Source of the DNA: Syntrophomonas sp. DTU018
GTDB lineage: Bacteria; Bacillota; Syntrophomonadia; Syntrophomonadales; Syntrophomonadaceae
Length of the DNA: 64,000 nucleotides
Assembly (NCBI GenBank): GCA_001513155.1
Contig: LFSR01000051.1
Coordinates: forward strand, 1 to 64,000
Direction: 5' to 3'
The notes under the pieces were generated by a model. It made no database searches. It saw only the letters and a program-made list of their open reading frames with translations, and was not told the origin of the DNA. Within the stretch, counting starts at the first letter, position 1. Every line of letters begins with the position of its first letter. Positions 25,852 to 35,112 of this stretch are shown here, piece by piece. The position numbers were made by a program, and so were the translations under genes.

Positions 25852-25872
25852 TTTAGATACGGAACAAATCTA

Positions 25873-25980
25873 TAGACTCCGATTCAAACTGCCTAAGGCT
25901 GCGGCTAGGGCGGTTGGAACGCAGGGTGTACCGGGAAACTGGTGCGCCTCCCATTTGGAAAGGAGTTTAGTGCATGACTG
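25873..25980 (+). promoter_or_regulatory. Moco (molybdenum cofactor) riboswitch
   Basis: A structured leader before moaA. The closing stem pairs ACTCC (25876-25880) with GGAGT (25962-25966). The core contains GTACCGGGAAACTGGTGCGC and CCTCCCATTTGGAAAGGAG, which I recognise as the conserved heart of the Moco RNA motif, together with an AGGCTGCGGCTAGGGC arm. It lies in the 312-bp gap between the divergent NfeD gene and the Moco genes and presumably senses molybdenum or tungsten cofactor. Confidence 0.85.
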
Positions 25981-25982
25981 AG

Positions 25983-26010
25983 ATACCCTTTTCCAGGGTA
26001 TTTATTTATT
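25983..26010 (+). terminator. Possible riboswitch terminator
   Basis: TACCCT/AGGGTA stem (7 bp including the outer A-T pair, 25983-25989 with 25995-26001), loop TTTCC, then TTATTTATT. It sits right after the aptamer and before a GGGGAGG ribosome binding site, so it could be the expression platform. The short stem makes this tentative. Confidence 0.5.
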
Positions 26011-26024
26011 GGGGAGGTTGACCT

Positions 26025-26201
26025 ATGCCAGATAATGCTCAGATCCTAGAAAAACTGCGTAAATTGGCACCGGAAGGCAGGATATCCTGTACCGATGCCC
26101 GCAAGCTGGCAGAAGAGCTGAAAGTTCATCCCAGCGTAGTTGGGAAATTGTGCGATGAGGCAAAAATTAAAATAACAGGTTGTGAACTGGGGTGTTTTTA
26201 G
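26025..26201 (+). CDS. Conserved-looking 58-residue protein leading the Moco operon
   Basis: An ORF of 58 codons starts at ATG after GGGGAGG and begins MPDNAQILEKLRKLAPEG. It continues through a short helical region, ISCTDARKLAEELKVHPSVV, and ends in ITGCELGCF. The middle part looks like a small winged-helix or helix-turn-helix (ARKLAEELKVHPSVVGKLCD). Four cysteines (residues 22, 44, 53 and 57) include a C-terminal CELGC pair that could bind metal. It lies between the Moco riboswitch and moaA, so cofactor-dependent control should act on it first. I recall similar small proteins near moaA in other Clostridia, but no function is known to me. Confidence 0.75.
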   Translation: MPDNAQILEKLRKLAPEGRISCTDARKLAEELKVHPSVVGKLCDEAKIKITGCELGCF

Positions 26202-26241
26202 TCTAATAACACCCAGCCATCCGGGGAAGGGGGGAATTTTA

Positions 26242-27219
26242 ATGGACTCCTTTGGACGCCACATAAATTATATGCGTATTTCCGTAACTGATCGCTGCAA
26301 TTTGCGCTGCCGCTACTGCATGCCCGAAGATGGAGTCCAGGACCTGGGACACGGAAAAATACTGAGCCTGGAAGACATAGCCCGGTTGACCCGCATTGGT
26401 GCTCAGATAGGAATCCGCAAAGTGCGCTTGACCGGAGGAGAGCCGCTGGTGCGCAAGAATATTACCGGACTCATTCAATGTATAGCTGATATTCCTGAAA
26501 TTGATGATATTGCCTTAACTACCAACGGGATTCTCTTTCCCGCGATGGCTGAAGATTTAAAGGCAGCAGGATTAAAACGGGTTAACATCAGTATGGATAC
26601 CCTTCAGGAAGAGCGCTTTCTTTATATAACCCGCCGGGGAGGATTAAATCTGGTGTGGGAGGCGGTCTTTAAGGCTTTGGAGTTGGACATGCATCCGGTG
26701 AAAATAAATGTGGTAGTGATTCGCGGTTTTAATGATGATGAGATAGGTGATTTTGTCCGTTTGGCTTATATTTATCCCTTGCACATCCGTTTCATTGAGT
26801 ATATGCCGGTGGGAGATTTGCAGTTTTGGGATCCGGACCGTATGGTGAGCAGTGCGGAGATCCTAAATAAGCTGCAAGCAGATTATGAATTGACCCCGGA
26901 AAAAATCGTAGCAGGCAACGGTCCCGCCCGTTATTATCACATTGCCGGGGGAGCTGGCTCCATAGGTTTTATCAGTCCTATGAGCCACCAGTTCTGCTCG
27001 GAATGTAACCGGATACGTTTAACCGCCGATGGCAAGCTTAGAGGCTGCCTTTATGCCAAGCAGGAAGTTGACCTGAAAGCAGCCCTGGAACAAGGGGCAT
27101 CCGATGAGGAACTGCAGGAGTTATTCTTTGCAGCTATTAAAGCTAAGCCTGCTCACCATGATATGGGTTCTGGTTGGGGTGAGCAAAACTTCCGCAAAAT
27201 GTATCAAATCGGAGGTTAA
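26242..27219 (+). CDS. moaA: GTP 3',8-cyclase MoaA
   Basis: Radical-SAM enzyme that with MoaC turns GTP into cyclic pyranopterin monophosphate, the first step of molybdopterin synthesis. ATG 26242 follows a purine-rich GGGGAAGGGGGG site and gives 325 residues; upstream in-frame codons overlap the 58-residue gene. The SAM cluster is Cys19, Cys23 and Cys26 (CNLRCRYC). The second cluster is in [20 protein letters not shown] near the C-terminus. The chain ends in GG, as required for MoaA activity. Confidence 0.95.
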   Translation: MDSFGRHINYMRISVTDRCNLRCRYCMPEDGVQDLGHGKILSLEDIARLTRIGAQIGIRKVRLTGGEPLVRKNITGLIQCIADIPEIDDIALTTNGILFPAMAEDLKAAGLKRVNISMDTLQEERFLYITRRGGLNLVWEAVFKALELDMHPVKINVVVIRGFNDDEIGDFVRLAYIYPLHIRFIEYMPVGDLQFWDPDRMVSSAEILNKLQADYELTPEKIVAGNGPARYYHIAGGAGSIGFISPMSHQFCSECNRIRLTADGKLRGCLYAKQEVDLKAALEQGASDEELQELFFAAIKAKPAHHDMGSGWGEQNFRKMYQIGG

Positions 27220-27221
27220 TC

Positions 27222-27704
27222 ATGGATTTTACTCATATCAATGATGAGGGCCGTGCCCGTATGGTTGATGTTTCCGGAAAAGCTGACACGGAACGGGTAG
27301 CTGAAGCCCGGGCCGCGGTGCGCATGCAGCCGGAGACCCTGGAAGCAATTCGCAGCGGGGGAGTGAAAAAAGGAGATGTACTAGCCGTTGCCCAGGTGGC
27401 AGGTATTATGGCCGCCAAGCAGACCTCCAGCCTGATACCCATGTGCCATCCCCTCATGCTGACCTCCGTGGACATCAGCTTTAGTTTTGATACAGATAAT
27501 AATAGGATAGTAATTCATTCCCAGGTCAAAACTACCGGGAAAACGGGAGTGGAAATGGAAGCCATGACCGCTGCTGCTGTAGCGGCCTTGACTATATACG
27601 ATATGGCCAAGGCTATTGACCGGTGGATGGTAATCGAAGAGGTGCTCCTGTTGGAAAAGAGCGGCGGCAAGAGCGGGCATGTCAGGCGCTCCGCATCAAA
27701 ATAA
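27222..27704 (+). CDS. moaC: Cyclic pyranopterin monophosphate synthase MoaC
   Basis: Second enzyme of molybdopterin synthesis, converting the MoaA product to cPMP. 160 residues. [16 protein letters not shown] and [20 protein letters not shown] are the signature regions. It starts 2 bp after moaA. Confidence 0.95.
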   Translation: MDFTHINDEGRARMVDVSGKADTERVAEARAAVRMQPETLEAIRSGGVKKGDVLAVAQVAGIMAAKQTSSLIPMCHPLMLTSVDISFSFDTDNNRIVIHSQVKTTGKTGVEMEAMTAAAVAALTIYDMAKAIDRWMVIEEVLLLEKSGGKSGHVRRSASK

Positions 27705-27778
27705 TTGCCTAGCATGGAAACCTACTGTCTGCCGCGAGTTAGTCAAGAGGTATTTGCAAGCAATGAGGAGAGATGCTT

Positions 27779-28216
27779 ATGGAACGAGGAGTATTGTACT
27801 CCATATGCATCAGCCCGGAAAGAGGACAGTTGAAGAAGCAAGTCTCCGAAGCAAAAGTAATAACCAACTATGGTATTGAGAATGACGGTCATGCCGGTGA
27901 TTGGGATCGGCAGGTGACCTGCTTGAACTATGCCAGCGTGCAGAAGATAAACCAGGAAAAGGGCTTAAATGCCGGGCCGGGTGATTTTGCTGAAAACCTG
28001 CTTATCCAAGGTATCGATTTAGTGAAAGTGGGTGTGGGGGGACAGTTACGCATAGGAAATGATGTAATTCTAAAAGTCTCCCAGATCGGCAAAGAAGATC
28101 ATCCCAGTGTAGTTACTCGTACTCTGGGGGTAACCCTGCTGCCTTATGAGGGATTGTTTTGTCGCGTAGTGCAGGGCGGAACCATACGCCCCGGGGATAT
28201 AGTTGAGGTGATTTGA
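27779..28216 (+). CDS. MOSC-domain protein
   Basis: 145 residues forming a single MOSC beta-barrel. ATG 27779, 8 bases after GAGGAG, is better placed than ATG 27773. Conserved segments are GIENDGHAGDWDRQVTCLN, with the Cys that could carry sulfur, and PGDFAENLLIQGIDL. MOSC domains bind molybdopterin or transfer sulfur to the cofactor. Its stop overlaps the start of the MogA-like gene. Confidence 0.88.
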   Translation: MERGVLYSICISPERGQLKKQVSEAKVITNYGIENDGHAGDWDRQVTCLNYASVQKINQEKGLNAGPGDFAENLLIQGIDLVKVGVGGQLRIGNDVILKVSQIGKEDHPSVVTRTLGVTLLPYEGLFCRVVQGGTIRPGDIVEVI

Positions 28217-28704
28217 TGTATAAAGTCGGCATATTGATACTGAGCGACAAGGGCTTCCGGGGTGAGCGGGAAGATTTGAGCGGGGAGCAGATTCGCCAAT
28301 CCCTGGGACCTAACTATAGTGTGGAATACTACCAGATAATACCTGATGAAAAGGAACTGATCATTGAGCAGCTTAAACATGCCTGTGACCAGCTGGGGCT
28401 GGATCTGTTGCTGACTTCCGGAGGAACGGGATTTTCCCTGCGGGATGTCACTCCAGAGGCTACCAAAGCAGTGATTGAAAAAGAAGTACCGGGCATACCG
28501 GAAGCTATCCGCTATTATGGGCTGCAAAAGACTCCCAAGGCCATGCTGTCCCGGGGCATAGCCGGTATCAGGGGAAAGACTCTGATTATAAATTTGCCGG
28601 GCAGTGTCAAAGGAGTCAGGGAATCATTGGAAGCGATCATGCCGGCTTTAGACCACGGGCTGGATATATTGATTGGCTCCGCTGCGGAATGCGGGCAGAT
28701 TTGA
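28216..28704 (+). CDS. mog: Molybdopterin adenylyltransferase, MogA/MoaB family
   Basis: 162 residues of the MogA/MoaB fold, which adenylylates molybdopterin before molybdate insertion. TSGGTGFSLRDVTPEAT (about 74-90) is the nucleotide-binding motif, and NLPGSVKGVRESLEAIMPAL is the C-terminal signature. The ATG overlaps the MOSC stop. MoeA, MoaE and MoaD are not in this window. Confidence 0.9.
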   Translation: MYKVGILILSDKGFRGEREDLSGEQIRQSLGPNYSVEYYQIIPDEKELIIEQLKHACDQLGLDLLLTSGGTGFSLRDVTPEATKAVIEKEVPGIPEAIRYYGLQKTPKAMLSRGIAGIRGKTLIINLPGSVKGVRESLEAIMPALDHGLDILIGSAAECGQI

Positions 28705-28800
28705 GAGACGAAATTAAGTGTAATTTAAAGGTATAAAAAGAAAAGCACCGAACCATAATATAAATCGATGATATTAGGCAGATTCAGATCCATTTGTAGA

Positions 28801-28869
28801 TTGAAACCAACTGAGCTCTTGCCTATATTTATTACAGTGATGTTAGCACTCGCAGTTATCGAGTGCTAA
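28801..28869 (+). promoter_or_regulatory. groE promoter with CIRCE operator
   Basis: -35 TTGAAA (28801-28806), 17-bp spacer, -10 TATATT (28824-28829). Just downstream is a perfect CIRCE: TTAGCACTC (28843-28851), nine bases, GAGTGCTAA (28861-28869). HrcA repressor binding here gives heat-shock control of groESL. The 210-bp gap before groES otherwise holds nothing. Confidence 0.95.
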
Positions 28870-28914
28870 TAATAATACATAACCTAATATTTAAATTATA
28901 AAGGGGGTATACCT

Positions 28915-29214
28915 TTGAGGATTCAACCTTTAGGAGACCGTTTGGTGGTAAAAGTAGCAGAAATCGCTGAAGAGAAGACCAAGAGTGGTCTGTATGTACC
29001 CGATACCGCCAAAGAGAAGCCTCAAGAAGGAGAAGTACTGGCCGTAGGACCAGGTGCCCGCGATGAGAAGGGTGAGCGCATCCCTATGGACGTTAAAGTT
29101 GGGGATAGAGTGATTTTCTCCAAGTACTCTGGAACTGAGGTTAAAGTTGATGGGGAAGAATACCTGATCCTATCGGAAAGTAATGTTTTAGCCATTTTAA
29201 AACCAGCGGAATAA
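28915..29214 (+). CDS. groES: Co-chaperonin GroES
   Basis: Heptameric lid of the GroEL chamber, 99 residues, TTG start after AAGGGGG. The mobile loop is about residues 16-33 ([20 protein letters not shown]), followed by the conserved GEVLAVGPG. First gene of the CIRCE-controlled operon. Confidence 0.97.
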   Translation: MRIQPLGDRLVVKVAEIAEEKTKSGLYVPDTAKEKPQEGEVLAVGPGARDEKGERIPMDVKVGDRVIFSKYSGTEVKVDGEEYLILSESNVLAILKPAE

Positions 29215-29227
29215 GGGAGGTACATAG

Positions 29228-30847
<1,620 letters not shown>

Positions 30848-30862
30848 TTCCTGCATATAACC

Positions 30863-30886
30863 AGGCGCCATCTGCGGATGGCGCCT
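30863..30886 (+). repeat. Duplicated terminator hairpin, left copy (groEL)
   Basis: 24-bp hairpin (stem AGGCGCCATC/GATGGCGCCT) after groEL. It is identical to 31039-31062. The left copy has no T-tract because the 152-bp element follows it; the right copy keeps the TTTGTTTT tail. Confidence 0.85.
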
Positions 30887-31038
30887 GATAGTGTTAAAAA
30901 AGTTGCTAAAAGAGATCGCCACGTCGCTACGCTCCTCGCGATGACATACCAAAAGGCCATCTTATGTGTCATTGCGAGCCCCGGAGGGGCGTGGCAATCT
31001 CGAATGTCTAACCGCTAATATACTTCTTTGACAGTCTG
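30887..31038 (+). mobile_element. MITE-like element with two REP hairpins, copy 1
   Basis: 152 bp, about 95% identical to 33499-33649. Two REP-like hairpins in opposite orientation occupy 30912-30946 and 30967-31001. The ends form an imperfect inverted repeat: the right end read in reverse, CAGACTGTCAAAGAAG, resembles the left end GATAGTGTTAAAAAAG. The element is flanked on both sides by a perfect copy of the groEL terminator hairpin. No coding capacity. Confidence 0.8.
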
Positions 31039-31068
31039 AGGCGCCATCTGCGGATGGCGCCTTTTGTT
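31039..31068 (+). terminator. groEL terminator (right copy of duplicated hairpin)
   Basis: Same 24-bp hairpin as 30863-30886, followed by TTTGTTTT. This is the functional-looking terminator. The 288-bp gap from groEL to the convergent glnA holds only the two hairpins, the element and the glnA terminator. Confidence 0.85.
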
Positions 31069-31074
31069 TTCCGC

Positions 31075-31108
31075 AAAAAATCCCTGGTGAAGGAACACCA
31101 GGGATTTT
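31075..31108 (-). terminator. glnA terminator (bidirectional)
   Basis: TCCCTGGTG (31081-31089) pairs perfectly with CACCAGGGA (31096-31104). Six A residues on the plus strand to its left give a T6 tail on the glnA strand, and TTTT follows on the plus strand. Confidence 0.85.
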
Positions 31109-31135
31109 CTCTATTACTCTACAGTATAAGTACTC

Positions 31136-32569
31136 TTATAGGTCATAGTATAATTCAAACTCCAGGGGATGGGGCTGATCCAGCACTCGCCGGGATTCCT
31201 TGCGTTTGGCCTCCAGCCAAACTTCGATCAATCGCTGGGGGAATACCCCTCCCGCCAGCAAAAAGTCATGGTCTTTTTCCAGGGCATCCAGGGCTTCATC
31301 CAGGGTACGGGGCAGGCTCTTGATCTTGGCTTGCTCCTCGGGAGGCAGGTTGTATAGATTAACGTCATAAGGCCCGAATCCTTCGGCAACAGGGTCGATT
31401 TTGTTCTGAATACCGTCCAGGCCGGCCATCAGCATAGCCGAATAAGCCAGGTACGGGTTGCAGGTAGCATCGGAGGAGCGGAATTCAAAGCGTTTGTGTT
31501 CAGGAGCCTTGGCATAGGCGGGAATTCTGATAACAGCACTGCGGTTAGCGGTAGCAAAGCATATGCTCACCGGTGCTTCATAGCCAGGTACCAGGCGTTT
31601 GTAGGAATTGGTGCTGGGATTGGTAAAAGCCAGCAAGGCAGGTGCGTGTTTCAACATGCCGCCTATGAAGTAAAGAGCAGTTTGGCTTAGGCACGAGTAA
31701 CCGTTGGGATCATAAAAAACCGGCTGGCCGTTTTTGAACATATGGATATGAACGTGCATACCGCTGCCGGCTTCCCCGTACAAGGGTTTAGGCATAAAAG
31801 TAGCCGTTTTGCCCTCTTGGAAAGCCAAATTTTTAACCAGATACTTAAGGAGCATGGTTTTGTCGGCCATTTCCCGCATACCGCCAAACTCAACCTCTAT
31901 CTCTATCTGTCCCGGACCTCCCACTTCGTGATGATGATATTTCACCGCGATGTTGTTTTCTTCCAACAGGGTGCACATGCGGGAGCGCAAATCATACAGG
32001 ACATCATGGGGCGGAGTGATATGATAGCCGCCTTTGAGGGGCACTTTATAGCCCAGGTTCTGGTACCCGCTCTCCCCGCTGTTCCAAATGGCCTGCTCGG
32101 CATCAATGGAAAAGCCGCTTTTATGGGGCAAACACTGGTAATCCACATGATCAAATACATAGAACTCGAACTCCGGGCCTATCCGGATTTCATCGGCGAC
32201 CTGCAGGTCCTGCATATATTTTTCAGCCTTATTGGCAATATTGCGAGGGTACTGATCAAATGGGTAATTATGAGGCTCGGCGATTACGAAGACATCTCCA
32301 ATCATGCTTAAGGTAGGAACTTTGGAAAAAGGATCATGAACAGCAGTAGTTATATCAGGTATGAAGACCATATCGCTCTTCTCTATGGGGGCATATCCGT
32401 AATTGGATCCGTCGAACCCGATTCCGTATTCAAGGGTTTCAGGGGTGAAACGTTTCACAGGAAGGGTAAGGTGGCGCCACCTGCCCAGCAGATCAATCAT
32501 CTTAAAATCGATCATCTCGATCTGCTCATCTCGGCAGTACTCCATAACTTCGTCGTAGGTGCTAAACAC
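31136..32569 (-). CDS. glnA: Glutamine synthetase, type I
   Basis: ATP-dependent synthesis of glutamine from glutamate and ammonia. 477 residues. The catalytic regions are visible: GPEFEFYVFD, the EVGGPGQIEIEVEFGGM stretch, NPSTNSYKRLVPGYEAP and NRSAVIRIP. Near residue 400 it has NLYNLPPEE, the form of the adenylylated-tyrosine loop of GSI-beta enzymes, rather than the short GSI-alpha loop of Bacillus. No adenylyltransferase gene is in the window. GTG start 9 bases after GGAGG. It is divergent from the LolA-like gene. Confidence 0.92.
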   Translation of the reverse strand: MFSTYDEVMEYCRDEQIEMIDFKMIDLLGRWRHLTLPVKRFTPETLEYGIGFDGSNYGYAPIEKSDMVFIPDITTAVHDPFSKVPTLSMIGDVFVIAEPHNYPFDQYPRNIANKAEKYMQDLQVADEIRIGPEFEFYVFDHVDYQCLPHKSGFSIDAEQAIWNSGESGYQNLGYKVPLKGGYHITPPHDVLYDLRSRMCTLLEENNIAVKYHHHEVGGPGQIEIEVEFGGMREMADKTMLLKYLVKNLAFQEGKTATFMPKPLYGEAGSGMHVHIHMFKNGQPVFYDPNGYSCLSQTALYFIGGMLKHAPALLAFTNPSTNSYKRLVPGYEAPVSICFATANRSAVIRIPAYAKAPEHKRFEFRSSDATCNPYLAYSAMLMAGLDGIQNKIDPVAEGFGPYDVNLYNLPPEEQAKIKSLPRTLDEALDALEKDHDFLLAGGVFPQRLIEVWLEAKRKESRRVLDQPHPLEFELYYDL

Positions 32570-32761
32570 AAGTATAAGCCTCCTTTGCCTTATACAAAAT
32601 ACGTGGAAATTATAGCAGATGCCTGTTTTGAAATAAAGTATTTTGAATTAGGTATGCTGTATCCATGGAATAATATTCTAGCAGCTTTACGGTAATATCC
32701 CCCCACCCCATCTAATAATAATGTATTACTTGAGACTCCAGACAGGTGTCAACCTTAAGGG

Positions 32762-33475
32762 GTGAGAGTTATAAACAGGAAGCGCTGGATTGCTTTAGCT
32801 GTTATCGCTTTGCTGGCATTGGGAGCAGCCCTGGCTTATCAGCCTGCTAAGGATTATTATGTAAAATCCAAGCTGGACCCGCAGGTCGAGCTTGACAACT
32901 CTATTAAAAAGATGGCACAGGTACAGAGCTACCGTTATGTGCTCAAATCAGGATTTACCGTCGAGGGAAGGGAGGAGGTGATAAGTCAGGTAGAAGGTGA
33001 GAAAGAGCAGGGAAATACTCATTTAAAGGGGGAGATGGTACACACACCGGTTGATATTTATTATATTGACCGTACCATTTACAATTATGACTCCTTCTCC
33101 AAAAGATGGCTGGTGATCGACAGCGGCACTGCCAATTCGGAAGAACTGCTGATATCAGAACTAAATCCTCTGTCCAACTTCAGGTTTAAGAATGTTACAG
33201 CAGTCAAAAAAGTAGGGTTTGAACCGGTAGATGGTACGGAATGTTTGGTGGTAAGCTGTCAGCCTTCTGTAGAGAGTCAACTGTTAGAAAGCCTTTGGCA
33301 GGACTTTGATTACCAGATATGGATCGACTATAAGCAGCAGGTTATCCGCAAAGCTACTCTGAAGGCAGTAAACAAGCAGAACCCTACCACCCGTTTGAGC
33401 ATAGCCGTGGAATTCTATGATATCGACCAGCCTATTAAAATCAAACCGCCGGATATTACGCAAGCAGTTAATTGA
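32762..33475 (+). CDS. Exported LolA-like protein of unknown function
   Basis: 237 residues with an N-terminal signal anchor (about 7-25, WIALAVIALLALGAALAY). The remainder is beta-rich with the outline of a LolA/LppX-like half-barrel: the MAQVQSYRYVLKSGFTVEG opening, IYYIDRTIYNYDSFSKRWLV in the middle, and YQIWIDYKQQVIRKATLKA. Such domains bind lipids. GTG 32762 is the only in-frame start, but it lies one base from the AAGG site, so the true start is uncertain. It stands alone. Confidence 0.6.
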   Translation: MRVINRKRWIALAVIALLALGAALAYQPAKDYYVKSKLDPQVELDNSIKKMAQVQSYRYVLKSGFTVEGREEVISQVEGEKEQGNTHLKGEMVHTPVDIYYIDRTIYNYDSFSKRWLVIDSGTANSEELLISELNPLSNFRFKNVTAVKKVGFEPVDGTECLVVSCQPSVESQLLESLWQDFDYQIWIDYKQQVIRKATLKAVNKQNPTTRLSIAVEFYDIDQPIKIKPPDITQAVN

Positions 33476-33476
33476 C

Positions 33477-33498
33477 CGCCGGGGTGAAAGCCCCGGCT
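33477..33498 (+). repeat. Duplicated terminator hairpin, left copy
   Basis: 22-bp hairpin with arms GCCGGGG/CCCCGGC and loop TGAAAG. It is identical to 33650-33671 and separated from it by the 151-bp element. Confidence 0.85.
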
Positions 33499-33649
33499 AG
33501 ATTGTAAAAAAGGTTGCTAAAAGAGATCGCCACGTCACTACGCTCCTCGCGATGACATACCAAAAGGCCATCTTATGTGTCATTGCGAGCCCCGGAGGGG
33601 CGTGGCAATCTCGAACGTCTAACCGCTAATAGACTTCTTTGACAGTCTG
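33499..33649 (+). mobile_element. MITE-like element with two REP hairpins, copy 2
   Basis: 151 bp, about 95% identical to the copy after groEL. REP hairpins lie at 33523-33557 and 33578-33612. The left end AGATTGTAAAAAAGG and the reversed right end AGACTGTCAAAGAAG match at 12 of 15-16 positions. The element lies between perfect 22-bp copies of a different terminator hairpin. Confidence 0.8.
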
Positions 33650-33675
33650 CGCCGGGGTGAAAGCCCCGGCTTTTA
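33650..33675 (+). terminator. Terminator of the LolA-like gene (right hairpin copy)
   Basis: GC-rich 22-bp hairpin followed by TTTT. It is the same hairpin as 33477-33498. Confidence 0.75.
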
Positions 33676-33686
33676 ATATTATTGCC

Positions 33687-33727
33687 GCCTTCGATAAGCC
33701 TAACCATGGCCGGTCGAAGGCTTTTTT
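33687..33727 (+). terminator. Second terminator
   Basis: GCCTTCGA (33687-33694) pairs with TCGAAGGC (33714-33721), followed by six T residues. Between it and cotJA (33728-33898) I see only a hairpin of arms TTATGGAA/TTCCATAA (33832-33862). Confidence 0.75.
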
Positions 33728-33898
33728 ATGGGATATAAACTCACAAAAAGCATTACATAGGAGGGACAAGACCTATCTAAGAACAGCTCCAGCAACAGGC
33801 AATGTAAGGCGATTTGTGCATCAATGCCATATTATGGAACCAGATCCACCTGGATTCCATAAGATGTAGTGTAATTCCTATAAAAGGAGTGAAAGCAA

Positions 33899-34081
33899 TT
33901 GGATAGGTGCGACGATAGAAAAAAGGAATTAGAGTTGGCCCGCGCCTTTGTTCCCTTCCAGCCGTTCTGTGATGTGCTTCCCCTGGAGGTTGCTCTTGCC
34001 AAGGGTACCATCTGGACCTGCCTCCTAGACTACCCGCCCAGGGAAAAAGGCAGAGAAAAGGGGGATGACCGGTATGAGTAA
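33899..34081 (+). CDS. cotJA: Spore coat associated protein CotJA
   Basis: 60 residues, TTG start 9 bases after AAAGGAG. ARAFVPFQPFCDVLPLEVAL and AKGTIWTCLLDYP are the CotJA family core. It is part of the mother-cell-expressed coat operon cotJABC, which marks a sporulating organism. It overlaps cotJB by 8 bp. Confidence 0.88.
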   Translation: MDRCDDRKKELELARAFVPFQPFCDVLPLEVALAKGTIWTCLLDYPPREKGREKGDDRYE

Positions 34082-34346
34082 CGATCGTGGGAAAGCAAAC
34101 CGGGAAAAGCTTATCCGGGCGATTCAAGAATACGAGTTCGCAGCGGTAGAACTCAATTTGTACCTGGATAATTTCCCCCGCTGCAGAGAAGCTCTGGAAG
34201 ACTACAACTATATAACCAGGGAATTAAACAAACTAAAAGCAGAGTACGTGAAAAATTTTGGCCCTTTGCGTAATTTCGGCGAAGATCCGAGCAGTTTTCC
34301 ATGGCAGTGGGTGGATGAACCCTGGCCCTGGGAACGCGGCTATTAA
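34074..34346 (+). CDS. cotJB: Spore coat protein CotJB
   Basis: 90 residues from ATG 34074; ATG 34065 abuts the GGGG site. LIRAIQEYEFAAVELNLYLD is the family opening, and DPSSFPWQWVDEPWPWE the Trp/Pro-rich end. It is a coat protein of unknown biochemical role, the middle gene of cotJABC. Confidence 0.9.
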   Translation: MSNDRGKANREKLIRAIQEYEFAAVELNLYLDNFPRCREALEDYNYITRELNKLKAEYVKNFGPLRNFGEDPSSFPWQWVDEPWPWERGY

Positions 34347-34358
34347 GGGGGGAATAAC

Positions 34359-34952
34359 ATGTGGATTTATGAAAAGAAATTGGAGATACCGGTCAATATT
34401 CGCAGCAAGGACCTGAAGATGGCTAAAGCCCTGTTTTCCCAGTACGGCGGGCCTGACGGGGAATTAAGCGCTTCCTTGCGTTATCTGACCCAGAGATATA
34501 ATATGCCTACCGGCAAAACCAAAGCCCTGCTCACCGATATTGGTACCGAGGAAATGGCTCATGTTGAGATAATTGCCACCATGATTCACCAGATGATTAG
34601 AGATGCCACTCCGGAAGAACTTAAAGAAGCCGGATTAGGCGGATATTACGCCCAGAATGGCAAAGACTTGTACTGGGTGGATTCGGAAGGAGTGCCCTGG
34701 ACAGCGGCTTATATAAGAGCCCTGGGAGATCCGGTGGCCAACTTGATGGAAGACATGGCCGCAGAGCAGAAAGCCCGGGCGGTTTATGAACACCTGATGA
34801 GTATGACCCGGGAACCGGATATAATCAGGCCCCTGAGATTCCTGTGGCAGAGGGAGATTGTTCACTTCCAGCGCTTTGGGGAAGCCCTGCAGCACATATA
34901 TGACTTTTTGGATAAGCCTCATTATTTCCATATGGGGAAGGATCATCCCTAA
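34359..34952 (+). CDS. cotJC: CotJC, manganese-catalase-like spore coat protein
   Basis: 197 residues of the di-manganese catalase fold. Metal ligands lie in TDIGTEEMAHVEIIATMIHQ (Glu and His), and later Glu/His residues lie in EDMAAEQKARAVYEH and REIVHFQRFGEAL. The N-terminal MWIYEKKLEIPVNI is characteristic of CotJC. It could disproportionate peroxide in the spore coat. It ends the cotJ operon before a strong terminator. Confidence 0.92.
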   Translation: MWIYEKKLEIPVNIRSKDLKMAKALFSQYGGPDGELSASLRYLTQRYNMPTGKTKALLTDIGTEEMAHVEIIATMIHQMIRDATPEELKEAGLGGYYAQNGKDLYWVDSEGVPWTAAYIRALGDPVANLMEDMAAEQKARAVYEHLMSMTREPDIIRPLRFLWQREIVHFQRFGEALQHIYDFLDKPHYFHMGKDHP

Positions 34953-34997
34953 AAGTAACTGCCAGTTTGGTATGAATACCATTTTTGTAACTGGATC

Positions 34998-35030
34998 GGG
35001 AGGAGTAACTGGGTAACTCCTCCCCTTTTT
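34998..35030 (+). terminator. Terminator after cotJC
   Basis: GGGAGGAGT (34998-35006) pairs with ACTCCTCCC (35016-35024), then CTTTTT. Confidence 0.85.
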
Positions 35031-35060
35031 ACTCCGGGCCATAGTTTTCAGCAGCTTTAA

Positions 35061-35089
35061 TTGCGCTGCTTTTTGGTTGTTGCTATAAT
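35061..35089 (+). promoter_or_regulatory. Promoter of hpt-guaA
   Basis: -35 TTGCGC (35061-35066), 17-bp spacer, -10 TATAAT (35084-35089), shortly before the AAGGAGGG site of hpt. I see no purine riboswitch here. Confidence 0.6.
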
Positions 35090-35112
35090 CCTGTCTATAA
35101 GGAGGGATCGGC

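Noticed and set aside
30887-33649. CRISPR array
   Set aside because: The repeats are two distant copies of a palindromic element, not regularly spaced short repeats with unique spacers, and no cas genes are present.
33639-33869. 76-codon open frame before cotJA
   Set aside because: It begins inside the mobile element, crosses two terminators and lacks a binding site.
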